From Paenibacillus mucilaginosus 3016 (GTDB lineage: Bacteria > Bacillota > Bacilli > Paenibacillales > NBRC-103111): DNA of 64,000 nucleotides. Below the pieces are notes generated by a model. The model was given only the letters and a program-made list of their open reading frames with translations, had not been told where the DNA came from and ran no database searches. A program made the translations under genes and the position numbers. How positions within the stretch are numbered: the first letter of the stretch is position 1; each line of letters starts with the position of its first letter. The DNA lies in contig NC_016935.1 in the NCBI RefSeq assembly GCF_000250655.1, positions 2,436,001 through 2,500,000 on the forward strand. Direction: 5' to 3'. Positions 1 to 9,400 of the stretch are shown here, one piece after another.

Positions 1-472
1 AGGCGGCGATGGTCTGCATTCGCTGCTTCCCGCGGAAGTAACCCTTGAGCACCGCGGAGACGGCAACGATCGGCGCAATCGGTGTGATCGCGAGCATGGC
101 GTAATAAGCCCGCTGATCGCTGAGAAGTATGGAGGCAATCCATTCCGAGCCGAGCAGGGTGAGAGTCGTCAGCGCGACACTCAGGAAGCCGGTAACGAAC
201 AAGGAGACGTGCAGGGTCCGTCTCACCTTGGTCCGATCCCCGCGGGCATCGGCCTCTGCAACCAGCTTGGAGATGGCGACAGGCAGGCCGAGCTCCGTAA
301 TCGTGATAACCAGCGGAACCAGGGGGTGGGCCATCATCAACAGGCCGATCCCCTCGGCACCCAGCACCCTGGCTACGAACATCCCGCTGATTAAACCCAG
401 GATGCGGTTGATCAGCGCGGCGGCGGACAAGAATAACGTACCCCTCATGAAGGCTTGCGACGGTTTCGGCAT
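1..472 (-). CDS. spoVB: SpoVB-like polysaccharide/lipid flippase (partial, N-terminal part)
   Basis: Only the first 157 codons are inside the window; the gene continues past the left edge. The protein begins MPKPSQAFMRGTLFLSAAAL and continues with hydrophobic segments and the phrase GLPVAISKLVAEA, which I recognise from stage V sporulation protein B and related MOP-superfamily flippases. Such proteins are multi-pass inner-membrane transporters; SpoVB moves a lipid-linked cell-wall precursor needed for spore cortex. The ATG is preceded by GGAGG 12 bases upstream. It lies downstream of loaP on the same strand, with a 129-base gap lacking an obvious terminator, so read-through from loaP is possible. 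Many spore-formers carry several SpoVB-like paralogues, so the exact role (cortex or another polysaccharide) is less certain than the family. Confidence 0.85.
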   Translation of the reverse strand, partial: MPKPSQAFMRGTLFLSAAALINRILGLISGMFVARVLGAEGIGLLMMAHPLVPLVITITELGLPVAISKLVAEADARGDRTKVRRTLHVSLFVTGFLSVALTTLTLLGSEWIASILLSDQRAYYAMLAITPIAPIVAVSAVLKGYFRGKQRMQTIAA

Positions 473-601
473 CGGAACTCACATCCTCCAGTTGATCAAA
501 TACTACCATTGTATTAGACCATCCGGAAAAAAATGTGAACAAGCTCCTATTGTCGGTCCCTTTTAATGAAGCGCGCATCCCCTTCATTCCCAACGATCGA
601 T

Positions 602-1210
602 TTACCGCATCTCCCCCTGATGACCGCTTGGGATGACCGAACTAAACTCAATTCCGAGATCCACCAGTTGTGCCGTACCCATTAGGGACATCAACACCTT
701 GGCCCTCTTCTTATGTTTATCGATTTTTTTTATATAAGATTCCATCCCCTTCAAGGGGCCGGCCTGAACGGTAAAGCCGGATTCCTGAAAACTGATTTTC
801 GAGCATTCAATGATGTCATCCTGTTCTATAAGTTTAAGAACCAGGGTCATTTCATCCACCGGTATTTCCTTGAATAATTCGCTCTCATCGCATAGCTTTG
901 CGGAGGAATCCAATTTCCATGCTTCTTCATAGGCGAAGGCTTTATCTCTCCCGTTTTGATAATTCAGGGTCCGGTAGATGAACGGATTTTCTTTAAATTG
1001 ATAGTACAGATGAACATTCATTTTGGTCTGGACAAAAACATAGCCGGGGAAGAGCGTTTTCACAACATGATATTCTTTCCCTCCTCTTTTCTCCGGAACC
1101 TTTCTTCTAGGTATTACGCAGTGTAACAAAGCACGATCGTATCTAGCATCCAACCACTTTTTAGTATTGGATTCATAGCCGGTTTTTACAAATAGCGCAT
1201 ACCATGACAT
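602..1210 (-). CDS. loaP: LoaP-type NusG paralogue, processive antiterminator for the adjacent PKS operon
   Basis: A 202-residue protein starting MSWYALFVKTGYESNTKKWL. It has a NusG N-terminal (NGN) domain in roughly residues 1-115, with the Y-x-L-x-V-x-x-G-x-E start and the LFPGYVFV strand typical of NusG/RfaH/LoaP. A KOW-type C-terminal segment near residues 150-190 contains the phrase FTVQAGPLKGMESYIKKI. The start was chosen at 1210 because AGGAGG sits 8 bases upstream; a longer upstream extension of the frame has no comparable site and no NGN homology. LoaP proteins are known to sit beside large polyketide operons in Bacillus and Paenibacillus and to let RNA polymerase read through leader terminators. 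Here the gene is divergent from a 42-kb PKS operon whose leader carries a hairpin plus terminator. RfaH-like function would be the alternative; context favours LoaP. Confidence 0.85.
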   Translation of the reverse strand: MSWYALFVKTGYESNTKKWLDARYDRALLHCVIPRRKVPEKRGGKEYHVVKTLFPGYVFVQTKMNVHLYYQFKENPFIYRTLNYQNGRDKAFAYEEAWKLDSSAKLCDESELFKEIPVDEMTLVLKLIEQDDIIECSKISFQESGFTVQAGPLKGMESYIKKIDKHKKRAKVLMSLMGTAQLVDLGIEFSSVIPSGHQGEMR

Positions 1211-1321
1211 CACTAAGCCTCCTTTTCTATTAGTCGTAATATTACCGCAAATAGGAGGAAAATAATGTAGAAAAATGTAGATCGATACTGAAATAACTTT
1301 ATTTATGGTAAGTAAGGAATA

Positions 1322-1350
1322 TATACAAAAATGCAATGTTATTGTATGAT
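1322..1350 (+). promoter_or_regulatory. Candidate sigma-A promoter of the PKS operon
   Basis: A -35-like TATACA (1322-1327) and a -10-like TATGAT (1345-1350) are separated by exactly 17 bases. The site would give a leader of about 185 nt before the first gene at 1542, containing the hairpin and terminator described below. The -35 matches the consensus at only four positions, so this is a prediction only. No other site in the divergent gap reads better on this strand. Confidence 0.4.
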
Positions 1351-1397
1351 ATGGGAAGTAGATCATGAATCCATATCCTTTACATAACTTATGACGG

Positions 1398-1423
1398 CTT
1401 AATCGACGTTTCGGCGCGTTAAG
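1398..1423 (+). promoter_or_regulatory. Candidate LoaP recognition hairpin in the operon leader
   Basis: This 26-nt element folds with outer arms CTTAA and TTAAG, a bulged U at position 6, two C-G/G-C pairs, a bulged A at position 9, two further pairs and a U-G pair closing a UUCG tetraloop. A second outer pairing (CTTAT at 1388-1392 with ATAAG near 1430) can extend it. It lies about 45 bases before the leader terminator. LoaP proteins are known to need a small hairpin in the target leader. That this is the hairpin is an inference from position, fold and the presence of loaP next door. Confidence 0.5.
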
Positions 1424-1466
1424 AAAAGACATAAGAGACCATAACCTGTACACGTAACCAAGTGTA

Positions 1467-1512
1467 AATGCTTGCGGCTCCTCCTTCGGGTGGAGTGCCG
1501 CAGGCATTTTTT
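1467..1512 (+). terminator. Intrinsic leader terminator upstream of the PKS operon
   Basis: A 12-bp stem (AATGCTTGCGGC with GCCGCAGGCATT, one G-U pair) is capped by a further TCC-CC/GG-GGA helix with a UUCG loop and followed directly by six T residues (1507-1512). It ends 29 bases before the start of the first operon gene. A strong terminator between promoter and first gene would block expression unless it is antiterminated, which fits the adjacent loaP. Confidence 0.85.
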
Positions 1513-1541
1513 GTTATCTGACATCAAAGGGAAGGGTCTGT

Positions 1542-2303
1542 ATGACGCGTGAAATATCAGAACGATTTCAGGCTGTGAAGGGAGAAAGCCATGGTGGTGC
1601 CCTGTATCTTTTTCAATGTACTGCCGAAGAATTGAGATTCCTGTCTCTCCCCTATCTGCATCCGGCCGAACTTGCATTCTGGGACTCGCTGAAGTATGAA
1701 GGCCGAAGGAACACTTACCTGGCAGGGCGGTATGCGGCCAAACGGGCCCTCTTGTTCAGCCTGGAAGACTGTCCTGAAGCGGAGAGAGCAAACCGCATCC
1801 TGATTGATCGCGGTGTATTGGGTCAACCGGTCGTTCAGGGGGCAGGCAGCATGCAAGTAAGTATAACTCACAGTGGAACTATAGCCGCCGCCCTTGCTTT
1901 TCCCGAGGCCCGGCCGATGGGGATCGACGTTGAACTGATTCGAGAGGATCGACTGCGGCTTCTTGATGAACAGATGACGCCAGGGGAAACCTGCATGCTC
2001 AGGGAGTTTGCGCATCCATACCTCAGTATGTTAACGCTATGCTGGACGGCCAAGGAGGCATTGTCCAAAGTGATCCGCACGGGCATTACGACCCCGCTTC
2101 ACATCTTTGAACTGCAGGGGATCGAAGTCAGAGACGGATTGTACTTCAGCCGATACCGGAACTTCTACCAGTATGAAACCGTTTCCTTTCTATGCGCCCC
2201 CTTGGTTTGCTCGATTACCTATCCGAAAGGCACGGCCATTCACGCGTCTTCCATCAAGAGAAAAATCATCGACTCGATCACATTTAATCTCGATCACATT
2301 TAA
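1542..2303 (+). CDS. Sfp-type 4'-phosphopantetheinyl transferase
   Basis: A 253-residue protein that should transfer the phosphopantetheine arm of coenzyme A to the serine of each PKS carrier domain, in the cytosol. The two signature motifs are visible: MGIDVELI near residue 126, with the metal-binding Asp and Glu, and WTAKEALSK near residue 168, with the catalytic Glu and Lys. The N-terminal [16 protein letters not shown] segment fits the CoA-binding half of the two-lobed Sfp fold. The length is normal for the Sfp class (about 220-260). It is the first gene after the leader terminator, and its stop overlaps the earliest possible start of the next gene, so it is part of the operon. It can serve all ten carrier domains downstream and possibly other pathways in the cell. 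Confidence 0.92.
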   Translation: MTREISERFQAVKGESHGGALYLFQCTAEELRFLSLPYLHPAELAFWDSLKYEGRRNTYLAGRYAAKRALLFSLEDCPEAERANRILIDRGVLGQPVVQGAGSMQVSITHSGTIAAALAFPEARPMGIDVELIREDRLRLLDEQMTPGETCMLREFAHPYLSMLTLCWTAKEALSKVIRTGITTPLHIFELQGIEVRDGLYFSRYRNFYQYETVSFLCAPLVCSITYPKGTAIHASSIKRKIIDSITFNLDHI

Positions 2304-2317
2304 TGACGGAGGGGAGT

Positions 2318-4726
2318 ATGGCGCGTATGATGACTTACGTATTTCCGGGACAGGGAGCCCAGCGAAAGGGAATGGGCGGGGAGCTGTTCGATGAGTTTGC
2401 CGAATTGACCTCTCAGGCGGATGAGATCCTGGGATATTCGATTAAAACGTTATGTCTTGAGGACCCGCAGTCCCACTTGAATCAGACGCAATATACGCAG
2501 CCTGCTTTATATACGGTGAATGCGCTGACTTATTACCATAAAATCGTAGAATCGGGCCGTACGCCGAATTATACGGCAGGGCACAGCCTGGGAGAGTACA
2601 ATGCCCTGTTAGCTGCAGGCGTATTTGATTTTCGGACCGGGCTGCTCCTTGTGCAAAAGAGGGGGGAACTCATGAGCCGGGCGGAAGGCGGCGCCATGGC
2701 AGCCATTATCGGGCTGAGCGAGCGGCAGCTGATGGAGGCCCTCTCCGAGAACCGCCTGGATCGGATTGATATCGCCAACCTGAATAGTCCTGCCCAGATT
2801 GTGATCTCGGGACCTAAAGCGGAGATCGACCGTGCCAGACATCTGTTCGACGGGATGAAGGAAGTCAAATCCGTGGTGCCGCTGCGGACCAGCGGGGCCT
2901 TTCATTCCAGGTATATGAAAGAGGCGGCAGAGGAATTTGGGGACTTCCTTCATGCGTTCGACTTCGAAGAGCCGGTGCTCCCCGTCATTGCCAATACTAC
3001 CGCCAGACCCTACCGGTATGAAGAGATCAGGAAAAACCTGAGGGACCAGATCACGGGCTCCGTCAAATGGAGCGAGAGCATCCGCTATCTGTTAGGCCGG
3101 GGGGAGATGGAATTCGAGGAGATCGGCGGAGGCCGGATCCTGACGGGATTGATCCAGCAAATCCGAACGGAAGCGGGGCCGTTGGTCACGGAGGAGGAGA
3201 GGGTCGGTATGAAGCCCGCCGATGCGGGGGGCACGGCCTCTTATGCATCCGCCGGTGTCATAACGGTGCCTGCCGCGCCTGTGGTATCAAGGGCTCCGTT
3301 GATCGAGAGATTGGCCGTGGACGAACCCTCCCCAGCCGGGCTTGGAACACAGACTCCGGCATGGATAAGAATAAAACCGGCCAACCTGGGGAGCCCGGAG
3401 TTCCGGAGGGACTACGGCCTGACCTATGCCTACATTTCCGGTGCAATGTACAAGGGCATTGCCTCGAAGGAGATGGTCGTGCGCATGGGGAAAGCTGGAA
3501 TGATGGGCTTCTTTGGTGCGGGTGGTCTGAAGATGCAGCAAATTGAAGAAGCGATCCGCTTTATCCAGGGAGAACTCCTGCCCGGTCAAGCGTACGGCAT
3601 GAATCTGGTGCATGAGCCTGCAGAGCCGCATATCGAAGAAAGCATGGTGGATCTGTTTTTGCGTACGGGGGTAAAGGTCGTTGAGGCGGCGGCATTCATG
3701 ACGATCACGCCCGCCTTGGTGAAGTACCGGGCCAAGGGACTTAAACGGGATGAGAACGGGAAAGTGACTTCGACGAATAAAATTATCGCCAAACTGTCAC
3801 GTCCCGAGGTAGCGGAAGCGTTCCTTTCCCCTGCGCCTGAACGGATCACAGCCAAGCTGTTGGAAGAGGGCAAGATCACACGGGAGGAAGCCTCCTTATT
3901 GGCGGAGATTGCCGTTGCGGACGACCTGTGCGCGGAGGCGGATTCGGGAGGGCACACCGATGGAGCGGTAGCCTATGCCCTGATGCCCGCTATCTTGAAG
4001 CTGCGCGATGAAATGATGGAAAAGCACCGGTACGCCAAGAAGGTCAGGGTAGGGGCTGCGGGGGGGATCGGTACCCCGGATGCCGCGTTGGCGGCATTCA
4101 GTCTCGGTGCCGATTTTATCGTTACCGGATCGATCAATCAGTGTACGGTGGAGGCCAATACGAGCCCGGAGGTCAAGGACCTTCTGGAGCAGATGAATGT
4201 ACAGGATACGGAATATGCGCCGGCCGGGGATATGTTCGAGATGGGAGCGAAGGTCCAGGTGCTCAAGAAAGGGCTGTTCTTTCCGGCCAGGGCCAACAAG
4301 CTGTACGACCTTTACAGGCAGTATAACGCTGTGGAAGACATCGATGAGAAAACGAAGATTCAGCTTCAGGACAAATATTTTAAACGCAGCCTGCAGCAAG
4401 TCTATGATGAGGTCCGTTCGTATCACCCGCCGCATATCATCGAGAAGGCCGAACGAAATCCGAAAATCAAGATGGCCCTGATCTTCAAGTGGTATTTTGC
4501 TTACAGTACGCGGCTGGCCTTGAGCGGTAACCCGGAGAACAAGGTGGATTATCAGATCCAGTGCGGTCCGGCCTTGGGGGCATTCAATCAATGGGTAAAG
4601 GGGACGGAGCTGGAATCCTGGCGGAACCGGCATGTGGACGAGATTGCGCTCCGGTTGATGAATGAAACGGCAGAGCTGCTGAACCGCAGATACCAAAGCT
4701 TTGTACAGGCTGCGGCCAACGAGTAG
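2318..4726 (+). CDS. Fused trans-acting malonyl acyltransferase / PfaD-type enoyl reductase (PksE-like)
   Basis: A two-domain protein of 802 residues. The acyltransferase (about 1-290) has FPGQGAQ at the start, the nucleophile in GHSLGEY (Ser90), an Arg in the KRGELM stretch where malonyl-specific ATs bind the malonyl carboxylate, and the GAFHS histidine. After a linker, residues 350-800 match the PfaD/PksE family of FMN-dependent enoyl reductases (TIM barrel; the [11 protein letters not shown] and FIVTGSINQ phrases are typical). The AT would load malonyl units onto every ACP of the AT-less synthases, and the ER would reduce enoyl groups in trans. An ATG at 2303 overlaps the previous stop, but the ATG at 2318 has GGAGG directly upstream and begins nearer the AT fold, so I chose 2318. 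Confidence 0.92.
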   Translation: MARMMTYVFPGQGAQRKGMGGELFDEFAELTSQADEILGYSIKTLCLEDPQSHLNQTQYTQPALYTVNALTYYHKIVESGRTPNYTAGHSLGEYNALLAAGVFDFRTGLLLVQKRGELMSRAEGGAMAAIIGLSERQLMEALSENRLDRIDIANLNSPAQIVISGPKAEIDRARHLFDGMKEVKSVVPLRTSGAFHSRYMKEAAEEFGDFLHAFDFEEPVLPVIANTTARPYRYEEIRKNLRDQITGSVKWSESIRYLLGRGEMEFEEIGGGRILTGLIQQIRTEAGPLVTEEERVGMKPADAGGTASYASAGVITVPAAPVVSRAPLIERLAVDEPSPAGLGTQTPAWIRIKPANLGSPEFRRDYGLTYAYISGAMYKGIASKEMVVRMGKAGMMGFFGAGGLKMQQIEEAIRFIQGELLPGQAYGMNLVHEPAEPHIEESMVDLFLRTGVKVVEAAAFMTITPALVKYRAKGLKRDENGKVTSTNKIIAKLSRPEVAEAFLSPAPERITAKLLEEGKITREEASLLAEIAVADDLCAEADSGGHTDGAVAYALMPAILKLRDEMMEKHRYAKKVRVGAAGGIGTPDAALAAFSLGADFIVTGSINQCTVEANTSPEVKDLLEQMNVQDTEYAPAGDMFEMGAKVQVLKKGLFFPARANKLYDLYRQYNAVEDIDEKTKIQLQDKYFKRSLQQVYDEVRSYHPPHIIEKAERNPKIKMALIFKWYFAYSTRLALSGNPENKVDYQIQCGPALGAFNQWVKGTELESWRNRHVDEIALRLMNETAELLNRRYQSFVQAAANE

Positions 4727-4805
4727 AGGGAGGGGAGGCGCCGCTCAACAAGTACCTTAGGTTCAACAAAATCTCCACTGCGGGAGCGGGAAAGGTGAGA
4801 AGCAG

Positions 4806-6488
4806 ATGACGGGAAGAATCGATAAGGATATCGCCATTATTGGAGTAGCATGCCGGTTTCCCGGGGCCAAGAACGCTGATGAATTCTGGGAGAATCTGAA
4901 AGAGGGCCGCTCCAGTATAGGCGAGATCCCCAAGTCACGCTGGGATTGGGAGTCTTATTGGGGCGATCCGCAAAAAGAGAGAAATAAAAGCAGCAGCAAA
5001 TGGGGGGGCTTCCTAACGGACGCCGATCAGTTTGACCCGGGCTTCTTCGGACTCTCTGTGCGCGAGGTGGAAGCCACGGATCCCCAGCAGCGCATCATGC
5101 TGCAGCTTGCGTGGGCGTGCCTGGAGGACGCGGGGATTGTGCCCTCCCGCATATCCGGGCATCAGGTCGGGGTATACATGGGTGTCTTTAATTTTGACTA
5201 TAAGGGACTGCAGGAAAGCAGGGAGCGGACGATAGAAACCTACCATTCGATCGGGACGGCTTCAGCGGTGATCGCCAACCGGATCTCCCATTATTTCAAT
5301 TTCAAAGGACCGAGCTTTCCGATTGATACGGCATGCTCCAGCTCGTTCAATGCGATTCATTCGGCGGCCCAGTCTCTGCTGCTCGGAGAGTGCAGCATGG
5401 CCCTCGCAGGGGGAGTCAATCTGATCCTGACACCGACAAGACATATTTCGTTCTCCAAGGCCGGCATGCTGTCTCCCACGGGCTCGTGCAAAACATTTGA
5501 TGACCGTGCCGACGGATATGTGCGCAGCGAGGGGGCAGGGATCATCTTGCTGAAGCCGCTGAGCCAGGCCCTGGAGGACGGGGATTCCATCTACGGCGTT
5601 CTCAAGGGAAGCGCCGTCAATCACAATGGCCGGACCCATACGCTCACTTACCCTAACCCGCAGGCACAGGCGGATGTGATTATCGAAGCGCACCGGAGAT
5701 CGGGAATTCCGGTGGAAAGTGTGAGCTACATTGAGGCCCATGGGACCGGTACACCGAAGGGGGATCCCCTCGAGTTCCAGGGACTTCAGAAAGCATTCGA
5801 AGTACTCGGTTCCTCAAAAGGACCCTCCGCTTTGTCCAAGAATTTCTGCGGTCTCGGCTCGGTGAAGACGAACATCGGACACCTGGAGTCGGCGGCCGGC
5901 ATCGCAGGTGTGGTTAAGGTGCTCTTGTGCATGAAGCATGGGATGCTTCCCGGGTTAGCGGGATTCCGCACGCTGAACCACCGGATTGCCATAGAGGACA
6001 CTCCTTTTTATATCGTCGACGCTCTCCGGGAATGGAGCCCGCCTCTCAATGAGGAAGGACATCCGTATCCGAGGCGCGCCGGAATCAGCTCGTTCGGCTT
6101 CGGCGGCACGAATGCGCATGTGGTGCTGGAAGAGGCCCCGGATGCACCTTCTGAAGGAAGGAAGGCTTCAGCCAAACAGCCGCCTTACCAGCTCGTCTGC
6201 CTATCCGCCAAAACGGAAGAGGCCCTGCGGCGAAAGCAGGAGGATCTTGCCGAATGGCTCGACCGGCATGGGGAGGAGCATACCTTAGCCGCTGTCAGTT
6301 CCACCCTTCTTCACCACCGGGAGCACTTTGGGATCAGGGCCGCCTATGTGGTCAGAGACCTGACTGAATTGCGGAATTCCTTGAGTGACGTCATCCGGAC
6401 AACCCATGCCGATGGATACGCCGCCACCCCCACCCGTTCGCACAAGGCAAAGATCAGCTGCTATTGGACCGGCTGGCCAAACTTCTGA
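4806..6488 (+). CDS. Trans-AT PKS, first ketosynthase (KS1); likely 5' part of a frameshifted larger gene
   Basis: A 560-residue product made of one ketosynthase (about 5-435) and the beginning of the post-KS linker. The catalytic triad is complete: Cys177 in DTACSSS, His312 in EAHGTGT and His359 in NIGHLES, so it is not a KSQ or a dead KS. There is no carrier, GNAT, adenylation or AT domain in front of it, so how the starter arrives is not shown. The last dozen residues read as noise, while the next frame reads QGKDQLLLDRLAKLLMKELQ, the usual helix of the post-KS linker. A missing C in the C-rich stretch near 6427-6436 would join both into one protein. Either the gene is broken here or the sequence has an indel; the KS itself is intact. 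Confidence 0.85.
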   Translation: MTGRIDKDIAIIGVACRFPGAKNADEFWENLKEGRSSIGEIPKSRWDWESYWGDPQKERNKSSSKWGGFLTDADQFDPGFFGLSVREVEATDPQQRIMLQLAWACLEDAGIVPSRISGHQVGVYMGVFNFDYKGLQESRERTIETYHSIGTASAVIANRISHYFNFKGPSFPIDTACSSSFNAIHSAAQSLLLGECSMALAGGVNLILTPTRHISFSKAGMLSPTGSCKTFDDRADGYVRSEGAGIILLKPLSQALEDGDSIYGVLKGSAVNHNGRTHTLTYPNPQAQADVIIEAHRRSGIPVESVSYIEAHGTGTPKGDPLEFQGLQKAFEVLGSSKGPSALSKNFCGLGSVKTNIGHLESAAGIAGVVKVLLCMKHGMLPGLAGFRTLNHRIAIEDTPFYIVDALREWSPPLNEEGHPYPRRAGISSFGFGGTNAHVVLEEAPDAPSEGRKASAKQPPYQLVCLSAKTEEALRRKQEDLAEWLDRHGEEHTLAAVSSTLLHHREHFGIRAAYVVRDLTELRNSLSDVIRTTHADGYAATPTRSHKAKISCYWTGWPNF

Positions 6489-9400
6489 TGAAGGAGCTGC
6501 AGTCCGGATTGAAGATGCCCCCCGAAGAATACCGGGAGCATCTGCTCTCCTTGGCGGAGCTGTATGTCCAGGGGGTGGATGTCGATTGGAAGGTTCTTGT
6601 TCCCGACAAGGGGCTGCGCCCCGTTCACTTGCCCACGTATCCCTTTGCAGCGGAGCGTTATTGGATTCCGGACGAGGAGGCCCCGGAGGCGCAAGCGACT
6701 GCTCCGGCGACGGTTCACCTTCACCCGCTGCTTCATGCTAACACGTCCGATTTCACGGAACAGCGTTTTACTTCGGTGTTCAGCGGGCGGGAGTTCTTCC
6801 TCCGCGACCATGTTGTGAAAGGGAGATCCGTCCTCCCGGGGGTCGCCTGCTTGGAAATGGCGCGTGCCGCCGCAGTGCAGTCGCTTGGCATGGAGGAGGA
6901 TGCCTTACAGCTGCACATCTCCCATATCGTATGGGTCAGTCCCATTACGTCGGGAGCGGAGCCGAAGGAAGTACATATCGGCCTTTATCCCGAACATAGC
7001 GGCGAAACCACCTTCGAGATCTACACGGGGAAGGGGGAAGAGACTGTTCTGCACAGCCGGGGGGCCGTTCAACTGCGCCCGGCCCAAGCTATGCCGACAC
7101 ACAATAGGGACGAGCTGAGGAAAGGGCTCTTGCTCTCCCCACTCCCTATGGAATGGTACTACGAAGGGTTCCGTCACCGGGGGCTTTCCTACGGACCGGC
7201 ACACCAAGCGGTGAATGAGGTCTACACGGCAGACGACCGGATCTTGGCCCGTCTGCTGCTTCCAAGTTCGGGGGGGCTTACAACAGAGCCGTTTGTTTTA
7301 CACCCGAGTCTGATGGATGCGGCCCTGCAGGCAGCCCTCATCCTCCTCACGGATGCACATCGTCAGGCAGGTGCAGAACAGGGAGAGAGGAAGCTGATCC
7401 TGCCTTTCGCGTTGGAGGAGCTGGAGATCTTCGGTCCGTGCTCGGACCGTATGTGGGCCTCGGTGCAATTCAGCGCCAACCAGGGCTTGAAGAGGAGAAG
7501 CGTGGATATCGAGCTGTTCGATGAAGAGGGCGCCTTACGTATTCGAATGAAAGACTTAGCCTGGAGAGAAGCGGAGGAGCGGGAGGACATTGCCGGTACC
7601 CCGGCAAAGGAAAAGCTCGCTCTTATGGTTCCTTATTGGAAAGCGGAGGACGCTCGTAAGATCCCGGGATGGCCGGGAGACAGGGAGCGTCTGATTGTGC
7701 TCTGCGGAATGGACAAGCTTCTCGGAGAAGGACTTCAGCCCCTTCTGGAAGAGGCCAGGATCCTGGATCTGACGGCCGGCGCGACGGGGAGGCTCCCCGA
7801 AGATTATGAAGCTTGTGCAGCTTCCCTGCTTGCACAAGTCCAAGACGTTTTAAAAACCGGCGATGGGAGACCATGGGTAATCCAGTTGGTGATGCCCAAA
7901 GGGGAGCTGTACTCGGGCCTTGCGGGGCTGCTGCAGACGGCTCAACTAGAGAACCCGAAGTTCAGCGGGCAGGTGATCGAAGTAGAGCCGGGGGAATCCC
8001 CCGAGAGCTTGGCTTCCAAGCTCCAGGGCGATGGAGCCGCCGGCACGGACCGGATTCGGTACCTGGGCGGGGAGCGCACGGTGCTGGACTGGAGAGAACT
8101 GGAGGACACTCCGAACCAACAAGTCCCGCTGCCCTGGAGGGACGGCGGCACCTATCTGATCACAGGCGGAGCGGGCGGTCTCGGCAGGTTGTTTGCCAAG
8201 GAGATTGCCGGCCGGGCGAAGAACCCCCGCCTTATTCTTACCGGGCGCTCCCCCCTTCGCGACGACATACAAGTCCTGCTGGATGAACTCACCGCAGCCG
8301 GCGCCAGGGCCGAATATATTCAGATCGATGTATCGAATGCGGAAGCGGTGGAGAAGCTGTTCGGCGGTATCCGGTCAGATCATGGTCAGCTTCACGGCAT
8401 CCTGCACTGCGCAGGGGTGATCAAGGACAGCTATATACTGAAGAAAACCTCCGGAGAACTGCGGGAAGTGTTCGCACCGAAAGTAGCGGGGCTGGTCCAC
8501 ATCGATCAAGCATCGAAGTCATTCGAGCTTGATTTCTTTGTGATGTTTTCTTCCGTGTTCGGCGCCATGGGCAATCCGGGACAGGCGGATTACTGCGCGG
8601 CCAACGCCTTCATGGATGCGTATGCAGCGTATCGGTCCAGCCTTGCCGCCTCACGTGAACGAAAGGGCCGCACACTGTCCTTGAACTGGCCGCTGTGGGA
8701 AGCGGGAGGGATGCACGTCGATCCGTTGATCGAGCAGCGGATGCGCGATCAGCTGGGAATGACGCCGCTGTCTGCAAGCAGCGGATTCCGCGCCTTCTAC
8801 CAGGCACTTGCGGCGGATGCCGATCAGGTGCTGGTGTTGGAAGGGAGACCGAAGGTCTTCCTGTCCAAGCTGACGGGACAGCCCGCAGAGGAACAGGTCA
8901 ACCCGCAAGGAACTGCTCCGCTCCCGGTACCCGCAGCGGCTTCCGCTTCGGAGATGCCCGTGGATGTACTCGAGGAGAAAGCGGCTCAGTATTTGAAAAC
9001 ACTGCTTTCTTCCGTACTGAAGCTGCCGGTCCAGCGGATCGATACCGATGCTCCGATGGAAGCGTACGGGATCGATTCCATCATGACCACCCAGTTAACC
9101 CATGCACTGGAGAACGTCTTTGGCACCCTGTCCAAGACCCTGTTCTTCGAGTATCAGACACTGCGTGAACTGACGGGGTATTTTCTGAAAGCGCACCGAG
9201 CGCCTTTGCTGCAGCAGCTGGGTGCGGGGACACAGGGCACCATCCAGACAGCTCCCGCAGCGGCTTCCGTCCGTGCCGAAACCGCTCCGGTGCATACGAG
9301 AAGCCAAAGACGGCCACGCTTCACCGTCCCGCAGGTTCAACAGAGGAATGGCAGCCTGAGTAATGCCTCCGAGGATGTGGCCATTATTGGCGTGTCCGGC

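Noticed and set aside
481..560. Possible sigma-E or sigma-A promoter for the SpoVB-like gene (minus strand, TTCACA and TACAAT)
   Set aside because: The -35/-10 spacing is about 20 bases, and the sigma-E match is incomplete; not strong enough to list.
129..566. Open frame of 145 codons on the plus strand
   Set aside because: It is antisense to the SpoVB-like gene, has no ribosome site and no recognisable motif.
545..601. Hairpin AATGAAG/CTTCATT after loaP on the minus strand as a terminator
   Set aside because: The stem is only 7 bp and is not followed by a T-run on that strand.
1211..1507. N-terminal extension of the LoaP frame up to 1507
   Set aside because: The extension crosses the leader terminator and hairpin, has no ribosome site, and the NGN domain starts exactly at the 1210 ATG behind AGGAGG.
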